Shown here: one piece after another, positions 24,237 through 31,599 of the stretch
Layout: each line of letters starts with the position of its first letter
Numbering within the stretch: position 1 is the first letter of the stretch
Source: an uncultured Flavobacteriaceae bacterium
Lineage (GTDB): Bacteria > Bacteroidota > Bacteroidia > Flavobacteriales > Flavobacteriaceae
Reading direction: 5' to 3'
DNA length: 36,843 nucleotides
Assembly: GCA_905480425.1 (NCBI GenBank)
Contig: CAJQQG010000006.1
Location: 1-36,843, forward strand
Notes under the pieces: model-generated
The model's database searches: none
What the model was told of the DNA's origin: nothing
The model's input: the letters and a program-made list of their open reading frames with translations, nothing else
Made by a program: the position numbers and the translations under genes

Positions 24237-24905
24237 ATGCTCAAAGCAGTAATATTTGATATGGATGGGGTTATTGTTGATAGTGAACCTATTCATCATG
24301 CGGCTTACCAAAAAACGTTTAATGAGTTTGAAATTGAGGTTTCACCAGAACTTTATGCTTCATTCACTGGGAAAGCTACTCTTCCAATTTGTGAATATAT
24401 TTGTTCTTCATTTAATTTAAAAATTTCTCCTGAAATATTAGTTGCTTGCAAGCGTAAATATTTTAGTCAATTATTTGATCAAGACACTTCCTTTAAGCTT
24501 TTAGACGGTGTTTTAGAATTAATACAAGAATATCATGAAAAAGCGCTCACCCTTGTGCTGGCCTCCTCTGCTTCTATGGTAAATATCAATCGAATTTTTA
24601 AACGATTCGATTTAGACCCTTATTTCATTTCAAAACATAGTGGTGCCGATCTTAAAGCATCAAAACCTCATCCTGAAATTTTTAAAAATGCTGCTAAAGC
24701 TTCTGGTTTCTTACCTTCAGAATGTATCGTAATTGAAGACTCTACAAATGGTATTACTGCAGCAAAAGCAGCTGGTATTTATTGTGTAGGATACAATAGT
24801 GTTCATTCAAAAAATCAATCTTATGATGGCGCAGATCTAATCATTACAAATTTCAGTGAAATTTCGTTTGATAAAATCACTACGTTTTTTAATACAAAAA
24901 ATTAA
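24237..24905 (+). CDS. HAD-superfamily phosphatase / beta-phosphoglucomutase-like hydrolase
   Basis: This 222-residue cytoplasmic protein has a HAD core with a helical cap. Motif I is D8 and D10 in FDMDGVIVDSEPIHHAAYQK. The second motif is LVLASSAS, the lysine is in LKASKPHPEIF, and the terminal acids are in VIEDSTNGITAAKAAG. DGVIVDSEPIH is typical of sugar-phosphate phosphatases and beta-phosphoglucomutases; the substrate cannot be fixed. The stop overlaps the stop of the convergent metallothionein-like gene by 3 bp, so transcripts from both sides run into each other. Confidence 0.9.
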   Translation: MLKAVIFDMDGVIVDSEPIHHAAYQKTFNEFEIEVSPELYASFTGKATLPICEYICSSFNLKISPEILVACKRKYFSQLFDQDTSFKLLDGVLELIQEYHEKALTLVLASSASMVNINRIFKRFDLDPYFISKHSGADLKASKPHPEIFKNAAKASGFLPSECIVIEDSTNGITAAKAAGIYCVGYNSVHSKNQSYDGADLIITNFSEISFDKITTFFNTKN

Positions 24906-25015
24906 TCACAATCACAGTTTTCGCAATCACAAGGCTTACAAGTACATCTGTAACACATAGCGGCCTTACATGGCGCACAATCACACTTACATTCTAGCTC
25001 TACTGAATTTTCCAT
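24902..25015 (-). CDS. Metallothionein-like cysteine-rich peptide, 37 residues
   Basis: From the ATG at 25013-25015 a 37-residue peptide carries 11 cysteines at positions 9, 11, 13, 16, 21, 24, 26, 29, 31, 34 and 36. CxC and CxxC spacings dominate (LECKCDCAPCKAAMCYRC, then TCKPCDCENCDCD). It also has six lysine/arginine residues and many acidic ones. This composition is that of a metallothionein: a small thiolate cage for Zn, Cu or Cd. A longer frame from 25117 exists, but its extra 34 residues look non-coding, so I chose the internal start. No known bacterial family is recognised with certainty. The gene is divergent from the DUF2237 gene and convergent with the HAD gene. Confidence 0.6.
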   Translation of the reverse strand: MENSVELECKCDCAPCKAAMCYRCTCKPCDCENCDCD

Positions 25016-25157
25016 AATCAGTAAGGTACAGAAATTATTGTGCTTCCATTGACAAGAGCTTGATAAATCATTTTCATTAATTAAGTTAATATTATTCAAT
25101 AAAGTATTTTTTAACAAAATTGGGTATCTATATATTTCTTTTTAATATTTTTAATCT

Positions 25158-25520
25158 ATGGAAAAAAATATTTTTGGGACTCCTCTTATTTCATGCTGTA
25201 CTGATCCGATTACGGGTTACTTTAGAGATGGTTTTTGTAGGACTATTTCAGAAGATACAGGAACGCACACAGTATGCGCGAAAGTTACGCAGGAGTTTTT
25301 AGACTTTTCTGCAGCGAAAGGCAATGACCTAATCACTCCAATAGCTCAATGGCAATTTCCAGGGTTAAAACCCGGAGATATTTGGTGTTTATGTATTTCA
25401 CGTTGGCTACAAGCTGAAAAAGTAGGAAAAGCTCCACCTATTTTTTTAGAAGCAACCCATGAAAAAACATTAGACTATGCTTCGTTAGAATTATTAATTA
25501 AATATGCAGTTAAATCTTAA
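25158..25520 (+). CDS. DUF2237 family protein
   Basis: This 120-residue cytoplasmic protein shows the full DUF2237 pattern: FGTPLISCCTDPITGYFRDG with C13 and C14, then C27 and C40 (HTVCAKVTQEFLDF), the GNDLITP turn, FPGLKPGDIWCLCISRW with C77 and C79, and a closing LEATHEKTLDY helix. The family is widespread in bacteria and has no assigned reaction. Conserved Cys and Asp suggest metal or small-ligand binding. It ends 11 bp inside the 3' end of the convergent FAD-monooxygenase gene. A near-consensus TATATTTC at 25131-25138 may be its -7 element. Confidence 0.9.
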   Translation: MEKNIFGTPLISCCTDPITGYFRDGFCRTISEDTGTHTVCAKVTQEFLDFSAAKGNDLITPIAQWQFPGLKPGDIWCLCISRWLQAEKVGKAPPIFLEATHEKTLDYASLELLIKYAVKS

Positions 25521-26937
25521 AAAGGGAGCCTCTGGGCTTGTTCTGAACCTTTAATATTTGTTTAGAATGTAAAAACTTTGCTGCTGCTGCAGAATCATTT
25601 ACTTTGGGAGTAGTTCGCTGAATCATTTCTGCTTCAAATTCAGTTAAAACACTTTTTCTGATTCCAACTTCTCTCCACTTTGAAGAAGGTTGGCACCCAC
25701 GTGATATTCCTCGGGCCAGTGCAAGTGCATCTAATAAAGCTTGATTTGCACCTTGGCCCTTAAATGGGCTCATAGGGTGAGCTGCATCTCCAATTAAGGA
25801 AACTTCTCCTAAGCTTTGCATAGCTTCAGGCTTTAGTATTTCTCGATCGTATACTGGATATCCTGAAATATTAGCTTCTGATGTTGCTTTTAAAATTTGA
25901 GGGACCGGATTGTGCCATTGGGTTCTTCTACTTGCCTCATTTTTTAATTCTTTAAGCCCTTTAGTACTTAGGGCCTTAGCCTCAGTTTCTGATAAAGGAA
26001 AACTAAGTTGCCACATAACTGAGTCTTTCGCATAAGGCATCATATAAATACGTTCTTTACCATTTGCAGTTTGAAATACTGTCGCTGAATCTAGCAAAGG
26101 GCTTTCTAGATCTTTAAGTTTTTTCAAAGGACAAATTCCTAATATCACAATACATCCCAAATAATGTAAAGAATCATTATCCTTTAAAGGCATCAGCTTT
26201 CGAACAGTACTTCGAATTCCGTCTGCCCCCACTACTAAATCTGCACTTGTTTCCCTTAAATTACCATTTACTTTAAAACGTAACTTAACCCCTTTAGTAG
26301 TATCTTTTTGAATTGCAACGAGCTTATGGTCCCATTTCACAAAATTAGATCCACCAAGTTGGTTAAGTAATTCTAAGCGCAAAGATTGACGCGCAATATG
26401 AATATTTGAAGGCTTTAAAGCAGAAACTTCCTTTGTTGGCATCCACTTCCTCATACCCCATTCACCAATTACTTTTCCCTCAGTTGTGTGTACGACATGT
26501 CTTGATGAAACCACACCCTGATCTAATTTGAAAAGTCCAAAACCCTTAATAGATTTACTCGCTTGTTGTAATGTAAGCCCATATCCCTGAGAGCGATCTT
26601 CAAAATTAGTATCACGTTCGTAAAGAGTAAAAGGAATACTCCGGTGTAAACAAGCTACTGCCAAGGCTACTCCAGCAATTCCACCACCAATAATAGCAAG
26701 GTTAGGATATAGATTTTTATTAGCTGAGGGAGGGACTTCAGAAATAATAAGTCCTGAGCCCTTGCAAGTTTTACATGCATATAGATGTCGCTTTAAGATA
26801 GTAGTAGTATTTTCTCCAGCGCTATTTTTATTAAATTGAAGAACGCCCTTTTGGAAATTCTGCTTACTAACTTTAGAAAGTTTCCTGCTAATTTTTCCTT
26901 GACCATTACACTTCTTACATACAATCCAACTATTCAC
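25510..26937 (-). CDS. FAD-dependent monooxygenase with an N-terminal DnaJ-like zinc knuckle
   Basis: This 475-residue protein joins two parts. Residues 1-62 carry two DnaJ-type CxxCxGxG motifs (C7/C10 in VCKKCNGQG and C55/C58 in ACKTCKGSG), enough for one zinc site. From residue ~79 a class A flavoprotein hydroxylase begins: AIIGGGIAGVALAVACLHRS (FAD Rossmann), VVGADGIRSTVRK (DG motif) and IGDAAHPMSPFKGQGANQAL (GD motif). The catalytic part resembles aromatic hydroxylases and Tet(X)-like enzymes, and its substrate is unknown. I recognise this fused form as recurring in Flavobacteriaceae but uncharacterised. It has its own TATCTTTG promoter element and overlaps the DUF2237 gene tail to tail. 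Confidence 0.9.
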   Translation of the reverse strand: MNSWIVCKKCNGQGKISRKLSKVSKQNFQKGVLQFNKNSAGENTTTILKRHLYACKTCKGSGLIISEVPPSANKNLYPNLAIIGGGIAGVALAVACLHRSIPFTLYERDTNFEDRSQGYGLTLQQASKSIKGFGLFKLDQGVVSSRHVVHTTEGKVIGEWGMRKWMPTKEVSALKPSNIHIARQSLRLELLNQLGGSNFVKWDHKLVAIQKDTTKGVKLRFKVNGNLRETSADLVVGADGIRSTVRKLMPLKDNDSLHYLGCIVILGICPLKKLKDLESPLLDSATVFQTANGKERIYMMPYAKDSVMWQLSFPLSETEAKALSTKGLKELKNEASRRTQWHNPVPQILKATSEANISGYPVYDREILKPEAMQSLGEVSLIGDAAHPMSPFKGQGANQALLDALALARGISRGCQPSSKWREVGIRKSVLTEFEAEMIQRTTPKVNDSAAAAKFLHSKQILKVQNKPRGSLFKI

Positions 26938-26958
26938 TTAATTTTTTTTCAAATTAAA

Positions 26959-26966
26959 CAAAGATA
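26959..26966 (-). promoter_or_regulatory. Probable -7 promoter element of the FAD monooxygenase gene
   Basis: Read on the minus strand this is TATCTTTG, a perfect TAnnTTTG, 21 bp before the ATG. It separates this gene from the barrel-protein gene upstream, whose stop is at 26990. No -33 partner is clear. Confidence 0.45.
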
Positions 26967-26989
26967 AATTTATCATATAAAAAAAGTCT

Positions 26990-29698
26990 TTAAAGCTGAT
27001 ATACTACTCTAAAAGTTAAGAATCTTGGCTGAATAAATGTTACAGAATTAAAAACAGATATATTATTCGCATTATTTCTTACTTGAGAATTTACATTCAA
27101 TAAGTTAGTACCCTTTAACTCATATTCCCATTTCGCGTCTTTATCTTTTCTATAAGAAAGTGTTGCCTCCCAAATTTGAAAGGACTCAGATTCTCCATCT
27201 ACTTGATCTTGGGTAGTTAAGCTATAATTAGTTTTAAAAGTGAATTTTTCAACTATAAATGCATCAAACTCTAAAGAAGGAACTGTAGTAATAAATTTAG
27301 TTTCTCTACTACCCTGAATATTGTTTGTTATACTATACCGGTATCGAAGACTAATATTAGGAGCAACCTTAAAATTCGTTCTAATACCTGGAGTAAATGT
27401 TTGGGTAAACCTTTCGTTTAACGATTGTCTATCTTGAATAAATTGATTGATTTTACTGTAATTAAAATTAGTATTCAAACTGGCTCTTACTTTACCAAAT
27501 GTTCTTTGAATACGTCCAAAAATATTAAAGTTTTCATCAGCAAAATTTGAGTTAAAAAAAGTACTTGTACGAATTACATTTTCAAAATTTGTTAACCCTC
27601 TAATTTGATCAATGTTATTAGAATAAGAAGCTCTTGCAAAAACATTAGTATAATTAAAAAGATTAAAACTGCTGTAGAGTAAGCTCAAATTATGTGACAG
27701 TGCATTTTGTAAATCAGGTTCTCCATATTGCAAGCTATTATAATCATTAAAAACTAGACCTCGTGCCAATCGTGTTACATCTGTAAATTGATTACGCATA
27801 TTATAATTAAAAGTCAGTGACTCTCCTTTCTTTAGTTGGATTCTAGTTTCAAAATCAGGCAATACTTTTAAAAATTTATCTGAAACAGTTTCGCCAAATT
27901 GAATGTTTTTATTTCCGTAAGCATGAACAGAAAAACCTGGTGTAAAGGTGAAAATACCAGTCTTAAATCGATAATGTGCACCAAGGTATACGTCTGTAAA
28001 AGTGTATTCTATATCATTTTTTGCTAATCCATTATTAAATAAAGGAATTGGCTGTAAATCAGATCCACTTGTCAGAAATTGAAAAATATTTGAATTGAAT
28101 TTCTGTCGACTCAAAAGAGTACCCAGTGTTAGATTTATATTACTTTTCTGATTAATAATATGGTAATAATCGAGTTTAGCATCTAGCTGATTGGAAAGAA
28201 TTTTTTTGTTTTGGCTTAGATTATAATTTTCCCGTGAAGTATCCAATCCTAGTGCTGATGCCGTTGAATCAAAAGGATCTAGTTCATCTGAATTATTTTC
28301 TAGTACTGCATTATAGAAAGGATTTTCATTTTTAATTAAATTTTGGGCAGCAAAAGCAAAAATATTATTCTCATCAAGGGTGTAATAATAACTAAGGTTT
28401 TGATTTATACTAAAAGGAGTTACTTCATCGAGTTGGTCTGTATTTCCAAGAATAGAAGAAAAGTTATTTTTTGTTTGAGAATCATTTGAAATCCTAGCTA
28501 AAATATCATAATCTACTTGATTCATGCCATTAGGCTTGTATGAGGCACTCAACTTAAGAAGTCCTTGATTTGAGAGTTCAGTATTTGATTGTTCTGTTGC
28601 CTCATCTGGGATGCCTAAATCTGGATTGGTATATTGAATTCGGTTAAATTCATTGGAAAGAATTCGACTATTGTTATAAATCAGAAAACCACTTAAATCT
28701 AGTGATTTTTTGGGGGAATAACTAAAATTCATCGTAGCCAGCTTGTTCTCTATTTTTAAAGCATTACGTTGGTTTGTTAAAAAATTCAAGCTGTTATCTC
28801 CAAGATTTATACTCGTTCCACTTTGTCTGCTTGGAGCATTAAACCCACCGCCAAAGCCTCTAATATCTCTTCTTGATAAAGCTACTTCGCCAATATTATT
28901 GAGATCACTTATAAAATTAATGCTGTATTTGGGATTATAATAAAATAATTTTGGTTGAACTAAATACAGATTTTCATCTGGAGAATCTCCAGCACCTGCA
29001 GTAACATTTCCAAACCAAAAACTTTCCTTACCCTGTTTTAATTTAATATTTATAGCAAAATTATTTTGGTTGTTTCTAACACCACTCAGCTGACCAACTT
29101 CAGCATAATTTCGTAAAACTTGAATTTTATCAACAGCACTTGACGGGATGTTTTTGGTGCCAATTTTGGTGTCACCGTCAAAAAAGTCTTTACCATTGAC
29201 CATTAATTTATTGACAACTTTGCCCTCAACTTCAATTTGACCACTTTCATTAATTTCAACACCCGGTAGCTTATCAATTATATCCTCTAGTTTTCTTTCA
29301 GAGCCATTTTTAAATGAATCGGCATCATAAATCAAAGTATCGCCTCTTACCACTACTGGCATTTTGACAATTACTTCATCCAAGGCTATATCAGACCTTA
29401 ATACAAAATCTTTTAAAATATCAGCTTCTTTAGTGTCCAGGGTTTCATTAATGGTTCTTAAACCTATGTAGCTAACCTGTATTTTATAGTTACTATTATT
29501 TTTAAGGTTCAACTTGTATTTACCCTTAATATCGGTAAGAACGTAAGATTCTAAATTATTTGTTTTTTGATCAATTGCTACTAAACTAGCAGATTCTAAT
29601 GGGACTTTTAAGCTATCCTTAACAATACCTTCTAGTTTAACTTGTCCATAGGAGGTAAGGCTTAATAATAAAAAGAATATGAAAATGTTTTTAATCAT
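26990..29698 (-). CDS. Outer-membrane beta-barrel protein with carboxypeptidase-like regulatory and plug domains
   Basis: This 902-residue TonB-receptor-like protein has a signal peptide ending at LTSYGQ. Residues ~20-95 form a carboxypeptidase-regulatory-like beta-sandwich (GIVKDSLKVPLESASLVAID). Residues ~105-220 form a plug-like domain (ERKLEDIIDKLPGVEINESG, then MVNGKDFFDGDTKIGTKNIP). The rest is a beta-barrel ending in RFLTFRVVYQL, with a terminal hydrophobic pattern fit for BAM insertion. It belongs to the outer-membrane beta-barrel group without a canonical TonB box. A GLPGLI gene lies upstream on the same strand, a pairing common in Flavobacteriaceae, but here a relic of an ABC exporter gene lies between them. 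The cargo is unknown. Confidence 0.88.
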   Translation of the reverse strand: MIKNIFIFFLLLSLTSYGQVKLEGIVKDSLKVPLESASLVAIDQKTNNLESYVLTDIKGKYKLNLKNNSNYKIQVSYIGLRTINETLDTKEADILKDFVLRSDIALDEVIVKMPVVVRGDTLIYDADSFKNGSERKLEDIIDKLPGVEINESGQIEVEGKVVNKLMVNGKDFFDGDTKIGTKNIPSSAVDKIQVLRNYAEVGQLSGVRNNQNNFAINIKLKQGKESFWFGNVTAGAGDSPDENLYLVQPKLFYYNPKYSINFISDLNNIGEVALSRRDIRGFGGGFNAPSRQSGTSINLGDNSLNFLTNQRNALKIENKLATMNFSYSPKKSLDLSGFLIYNNSRILSNEFNRIQYTNPDLGIPDEATEQSNTELSNQGLLKLSASYKPNGMNQVDYDILARISNDSQTKNNFSSILGNTDQLDEVTPFSINQNLSYYYTLDENNIFAFAAQNLIKNENPFYNAVLENNSDELDPFDSTASALGLDTSRENYNLSQNKKILSNQLDAKLDYYHIINQKSNINLTLGTLLSRQKFNSNIFQFLTSGSDLQPIPLFNNGLAKNDIEYTFTDVYLGAHYRFKTGIFTFTPGFSVHAYGNKNIQFGETVSDKFLKVLPDFETRIQLKKGESLTFNYNMRNQFTDVTRLARGLVFNDYNSLQYGEPDLQNALSHNLSLLYSSFNLFNYTNVFARASYSNNIDQIRGLTNFENVIRTSTFFNSNFADENFNIFGRIQRTFGKVRASLNTNFNYSKINQFIQDRQSLNERFTQTFTPGIRTNFKVAPNISLRYRYSITNNIQGSRETKFITTVPSLEFDAFIVEKFTFKTNYSLTTQDQVDGESESFQIWEATLSYRKDKDAKWEYELKGTNLLNVNSQVRNNANNISVFNSVTFIQPRFLTFRVVYQL

Positions 29699-29807
29699 AA
29701 TTGGGTTAGATATTTAAAACTAAAATTTATAAGGAATAAATAATGATTGATGAATCCTCACTTTTAATTATTATTTCAATTTTTTGACAAGAATTAACAA
29801 AAAAAGT

Positions 29808-29971
29808 TTAATCCATGCGCTGAATTTGCACCCATTTTTTATACTGTTTATTTGAAATTAACAATTTTTGATGATTCCCAGAGGCTATAATTTTAACTTC
29901 ATCAAGTGCTAAAATTACATCTGCTTTTTTAATAGTAGAAAGTCGGTGAGCATTAACTAGTAAAGTTCGAT
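29808..29971 (-). pseudogene. 3' remnant of an ABC exporter gene (last ~55 codons)
   Basis: Directly after the GLPGLI stop, a frame reads NRTLLVNAHRLSTIKKADVI, then ILALDEVKIIASGNHQKLLI, then SNKQYKKWVQIQRMD and a TAA at 29808-29810. This is the H-loop (AHRLSTIKKAD) and C-terminus of an ATP-binding domain from an MsbA-like or peptide-exporting ABC transporter. Everything upstream is missing: no Walker A, signature or transmembrane part is present, and there is no start codon. The tail itself has no stop or frameshift, so the deletion may be recent. I infer a former neighbour gene lost by deletion up to the GLPGLI stop. Confidence 0.8.
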
Positions 29972-30790
29972 TTAACCTCTTCTTCTACCTCGGTTATTTC
30001 TCATTTCAAGCATTTTACTCTGAACTGTTTCACTGTAATTTATTTTATTAATCTCTTTTCCTTTATTGGGAGATTTAATTTCGATTTTTTCTTTAGGATT
30101 TATAATCACTTGTGAGCAAAGCATGGTTGTATTGCCTGCGCTAACTTCTAAAATAAGTCCAGGAAGACCCCAATATTCAGCAGGGCCATGATTTAATGGA
30201 ATTTGAAGTGTATACCAAGCTTCAACTGAAGTCAATTCAATGTCTTTATTCTCTTGATCAGAAGATAAATCATTCCAAGAAAAATCATACCAGGTTAATT
30301 CATCAGTAGGAATAACTGCCGTTGCTTTAAAGCACAAATATTGTCCAATTTGTTTGGATTCTGAACCCATTTTCCATTCAATTTTTTGTAATTCATCTTT
30401 CACTAAAAAACGCTTTCCATAAAACTCCTGTGCCTGGATTAATTGATTACTACTAACATTTTTATACTGTTTGCCTCTTGCAAAATTACTTCCCCATGAA
30501 TCAGTGGCTCCAGAAATTGCATCTACCTTTTCTTCTTCTTTAAATATGGACTCATCTTTATCAAAGGTTAGAACGTAGGTTTTTTCTAATCTGTTTTTTA
30601 GTCGATTTTTAATGTCTTTTTTTTGGACTTCACTCATTCTTGCTCCCCACGATCCTAAATCCATGGTAGATTTAGAAAAGTAATACGCCTTGCCTTGAAA
30701 ATCTTGAATTTCATCAAAATTACTTGGAATAGTTGTTCCTATAAAAGAAAATATTGTGGCTAAAAAAATATTGAATAATTGTAAATACAT
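29972..30790 (-). CDS. GLPGLI family protein
   Basis: This 272-residue exported protein is named for its motif, seen here as EYWGLPGLILEVSAGNT at about residues 206-222. The N-terminus is a hydrophobic leader (MYLQLFNIFLATIFSFIGTT). The middle has the usual family strands: YLCFKATAVI, then DFSWNDLS and VEAWYTLQIPLNHGPAEYWG. The C-terminus is basic and Arg/Gly-rich (RNNRGRRRG), as often seen. The function is unknown; family members usually accompany TonB-dependent-like barrel proteins, as here. It has a good promoter at 30823-30851, and its stop abuts the ABC-exporter relic. Confidence 0.9.
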   Translation of the reverse strand: MYLQLFNIFLATIFSFIGTTIPSNFDEIQDFQGKAYYFSKSTMDLGSWGARMSEVQKKDIKNRLKNRLEKTYVLTFDKDESIFKEEEKVDAISGATDSWGSNFARGKQYKNVSSNQLIQAQEFYGKRFLVKDELQKIEWKMGSESKQIGQYLCFKATAVIPTDELTWYDFSWNDLSSDQENKDIELTSVEAWYTLQIPLNHGPAEYWGLPGLILEVSAGNTTMLCSQVIINPKEKIEIKSPNKGKEINKINYSETVQSKMLEMRNNRGRRRG

Positions 30791-30822
30791 AATTGAGTTT
30801 TAGTAGATCAATAAAAGTACAA

Positions 30823-30851
30823 CAAAATTAAATGCTTGTCCTAAATCCAAA
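30823..30851 (-). promoter_or_regulatory. Promoter of the GLPGLI gene
   Basis: On the minus strand TTTG (30848-30851) is followed after 17 bp by TAATTTTG (30823-30830), a perfect -7 element. It is one of the best -33/-7 pairs in the window and lies 32 bp before the ATG. Confidence 0.5.
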
Positions 30852-30874
30852 TTCATAAAAAGACAACCATTACA

Positions 30875-31144
30875 TTACTTTAGGTATTCTGTCCCTATTA
30901 GTTTTAGTTTATCTACTCTAGATAATTTCTTAATGAAACTTTCACGTTTAGATGCGGTTGATTTGTCATGATTTTTTTCTAAATAAACCAAATTTACTGG
31001 TCTTCGATTTCTTGTATATTTAGCACCTTTATTAGAATCGTTATGCTCAACGATTCTTCTTTCTGGATCTGTTGTAATTCCAGTGTACAATGTTTTATCG
31101 AAACACTCAACTATGTAAACACACCAATCTTTATTTTTTTGCAT
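30875..31144 (-). CDS. GIY-YIG nuclease-fold protein (YhbQ-like, UPF0213)
   Basis: This 89-residue single-domain protein has the fold signature WCVYIVECFDKTLYTGITTD (GIY as VYIV at 9-12, YIG as YTG at 20-22). The conserved arginine and histidine lie in ERRIVEHN, and the GAKYTR motif is typical of YhbQ-type proteins. The catalytic glutamate is probably in SKRESFIKKL. E. coli homologues have weak endonuclease activity, possibly in DNA repair. Its start lies 22 bp from the eroded esterase relic. Confidence 0.92.
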   Translation of the reverse strand: MQKNKDWCVYIVECFDKTLYTGITTDPERRIVEHNDSNKGAKYTRNRRPVNLVYLEKNHDKSTASKRESFIKKLSRVDKLKLIGTEYLK

Positions 31145-31165
31145 TATTAAAAATATTTAGAAAGC

Positions 31166-31546
31166 TTAGTTTGATATATCATTAATTTCGATTAACAAAA
31201 AAACTGCTATTGGTTTAAAGCAAATGATTTCGTCGATTCGAGCTAAAACTCCATCAGTAGTATCACCCCCCCCCTATTCCTCTGTTTTTGATATTGGAAT
31301 AATTTAATCTTTCACTCCAACTGAATGCCATAGGCGGTAATACTATTCCCTAAAAGAAAATATCATTTAATTTTAAAGGTTTCATTTAAAATTCTTTAAT
31401 TACTTTTTTATAATTCTATTTACCCCAATCATCATGGTATTTTAATACTACATCTTCACTTGGATAAAAAAATCTAGAGCTGGATTATCTTGTTGAGAAA
31501 AAGAAAAAAAGTTAAAGTAAATAATATTGAGGAAGTTTTTTTTAAT
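31166..31546 (-). pseudogene. Decayed N-terminal half of a secreted SGNH/GDSL esterase gene
   Basis: This stretch fills most of the gap between the GIY-YIG and regulator genes. Read on the minus strand, pieces in shifting frames spell an SGNH hydrolase. The leader is KKNFLNIIYFNFFSFSQQ, with ATT where ATG is expected (31544-31546). Then follow NPALDF, YPSEDVVLKYHDDWGK, a stop, NYKKVIKEF, a stop, and MKPLKLNDIFF. Block I is LLGNSITAYG, followed by FSWSERLNYSNIKNRGIGG. Block II is GDTTDGVLARIDEIICFKP, and block III is VFLLIEINDIS. Frameshifts fall at a T7 run, near GNSIT and at a nine-C run (31266-31274). After block III the gene ends abruptly, so the C-terminal half with the DxxH motif is gone. 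Confidence 0.85.
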
Positions 31547-31599
31547 TGAAAGATATAAAATTCAAGGCTATTGTACTATGAGAATTTTATGTGATAAAA

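Noticed and set aside
25016-25117. Upstream extension of the metallothionein-like gene by 34 codons to an earlier ATG.
   Set aside because: The extra residues lack the Cys pattern and look like intergenic DNA, and the region probably holds the divergent promoters, so the internal ATG is preferred.
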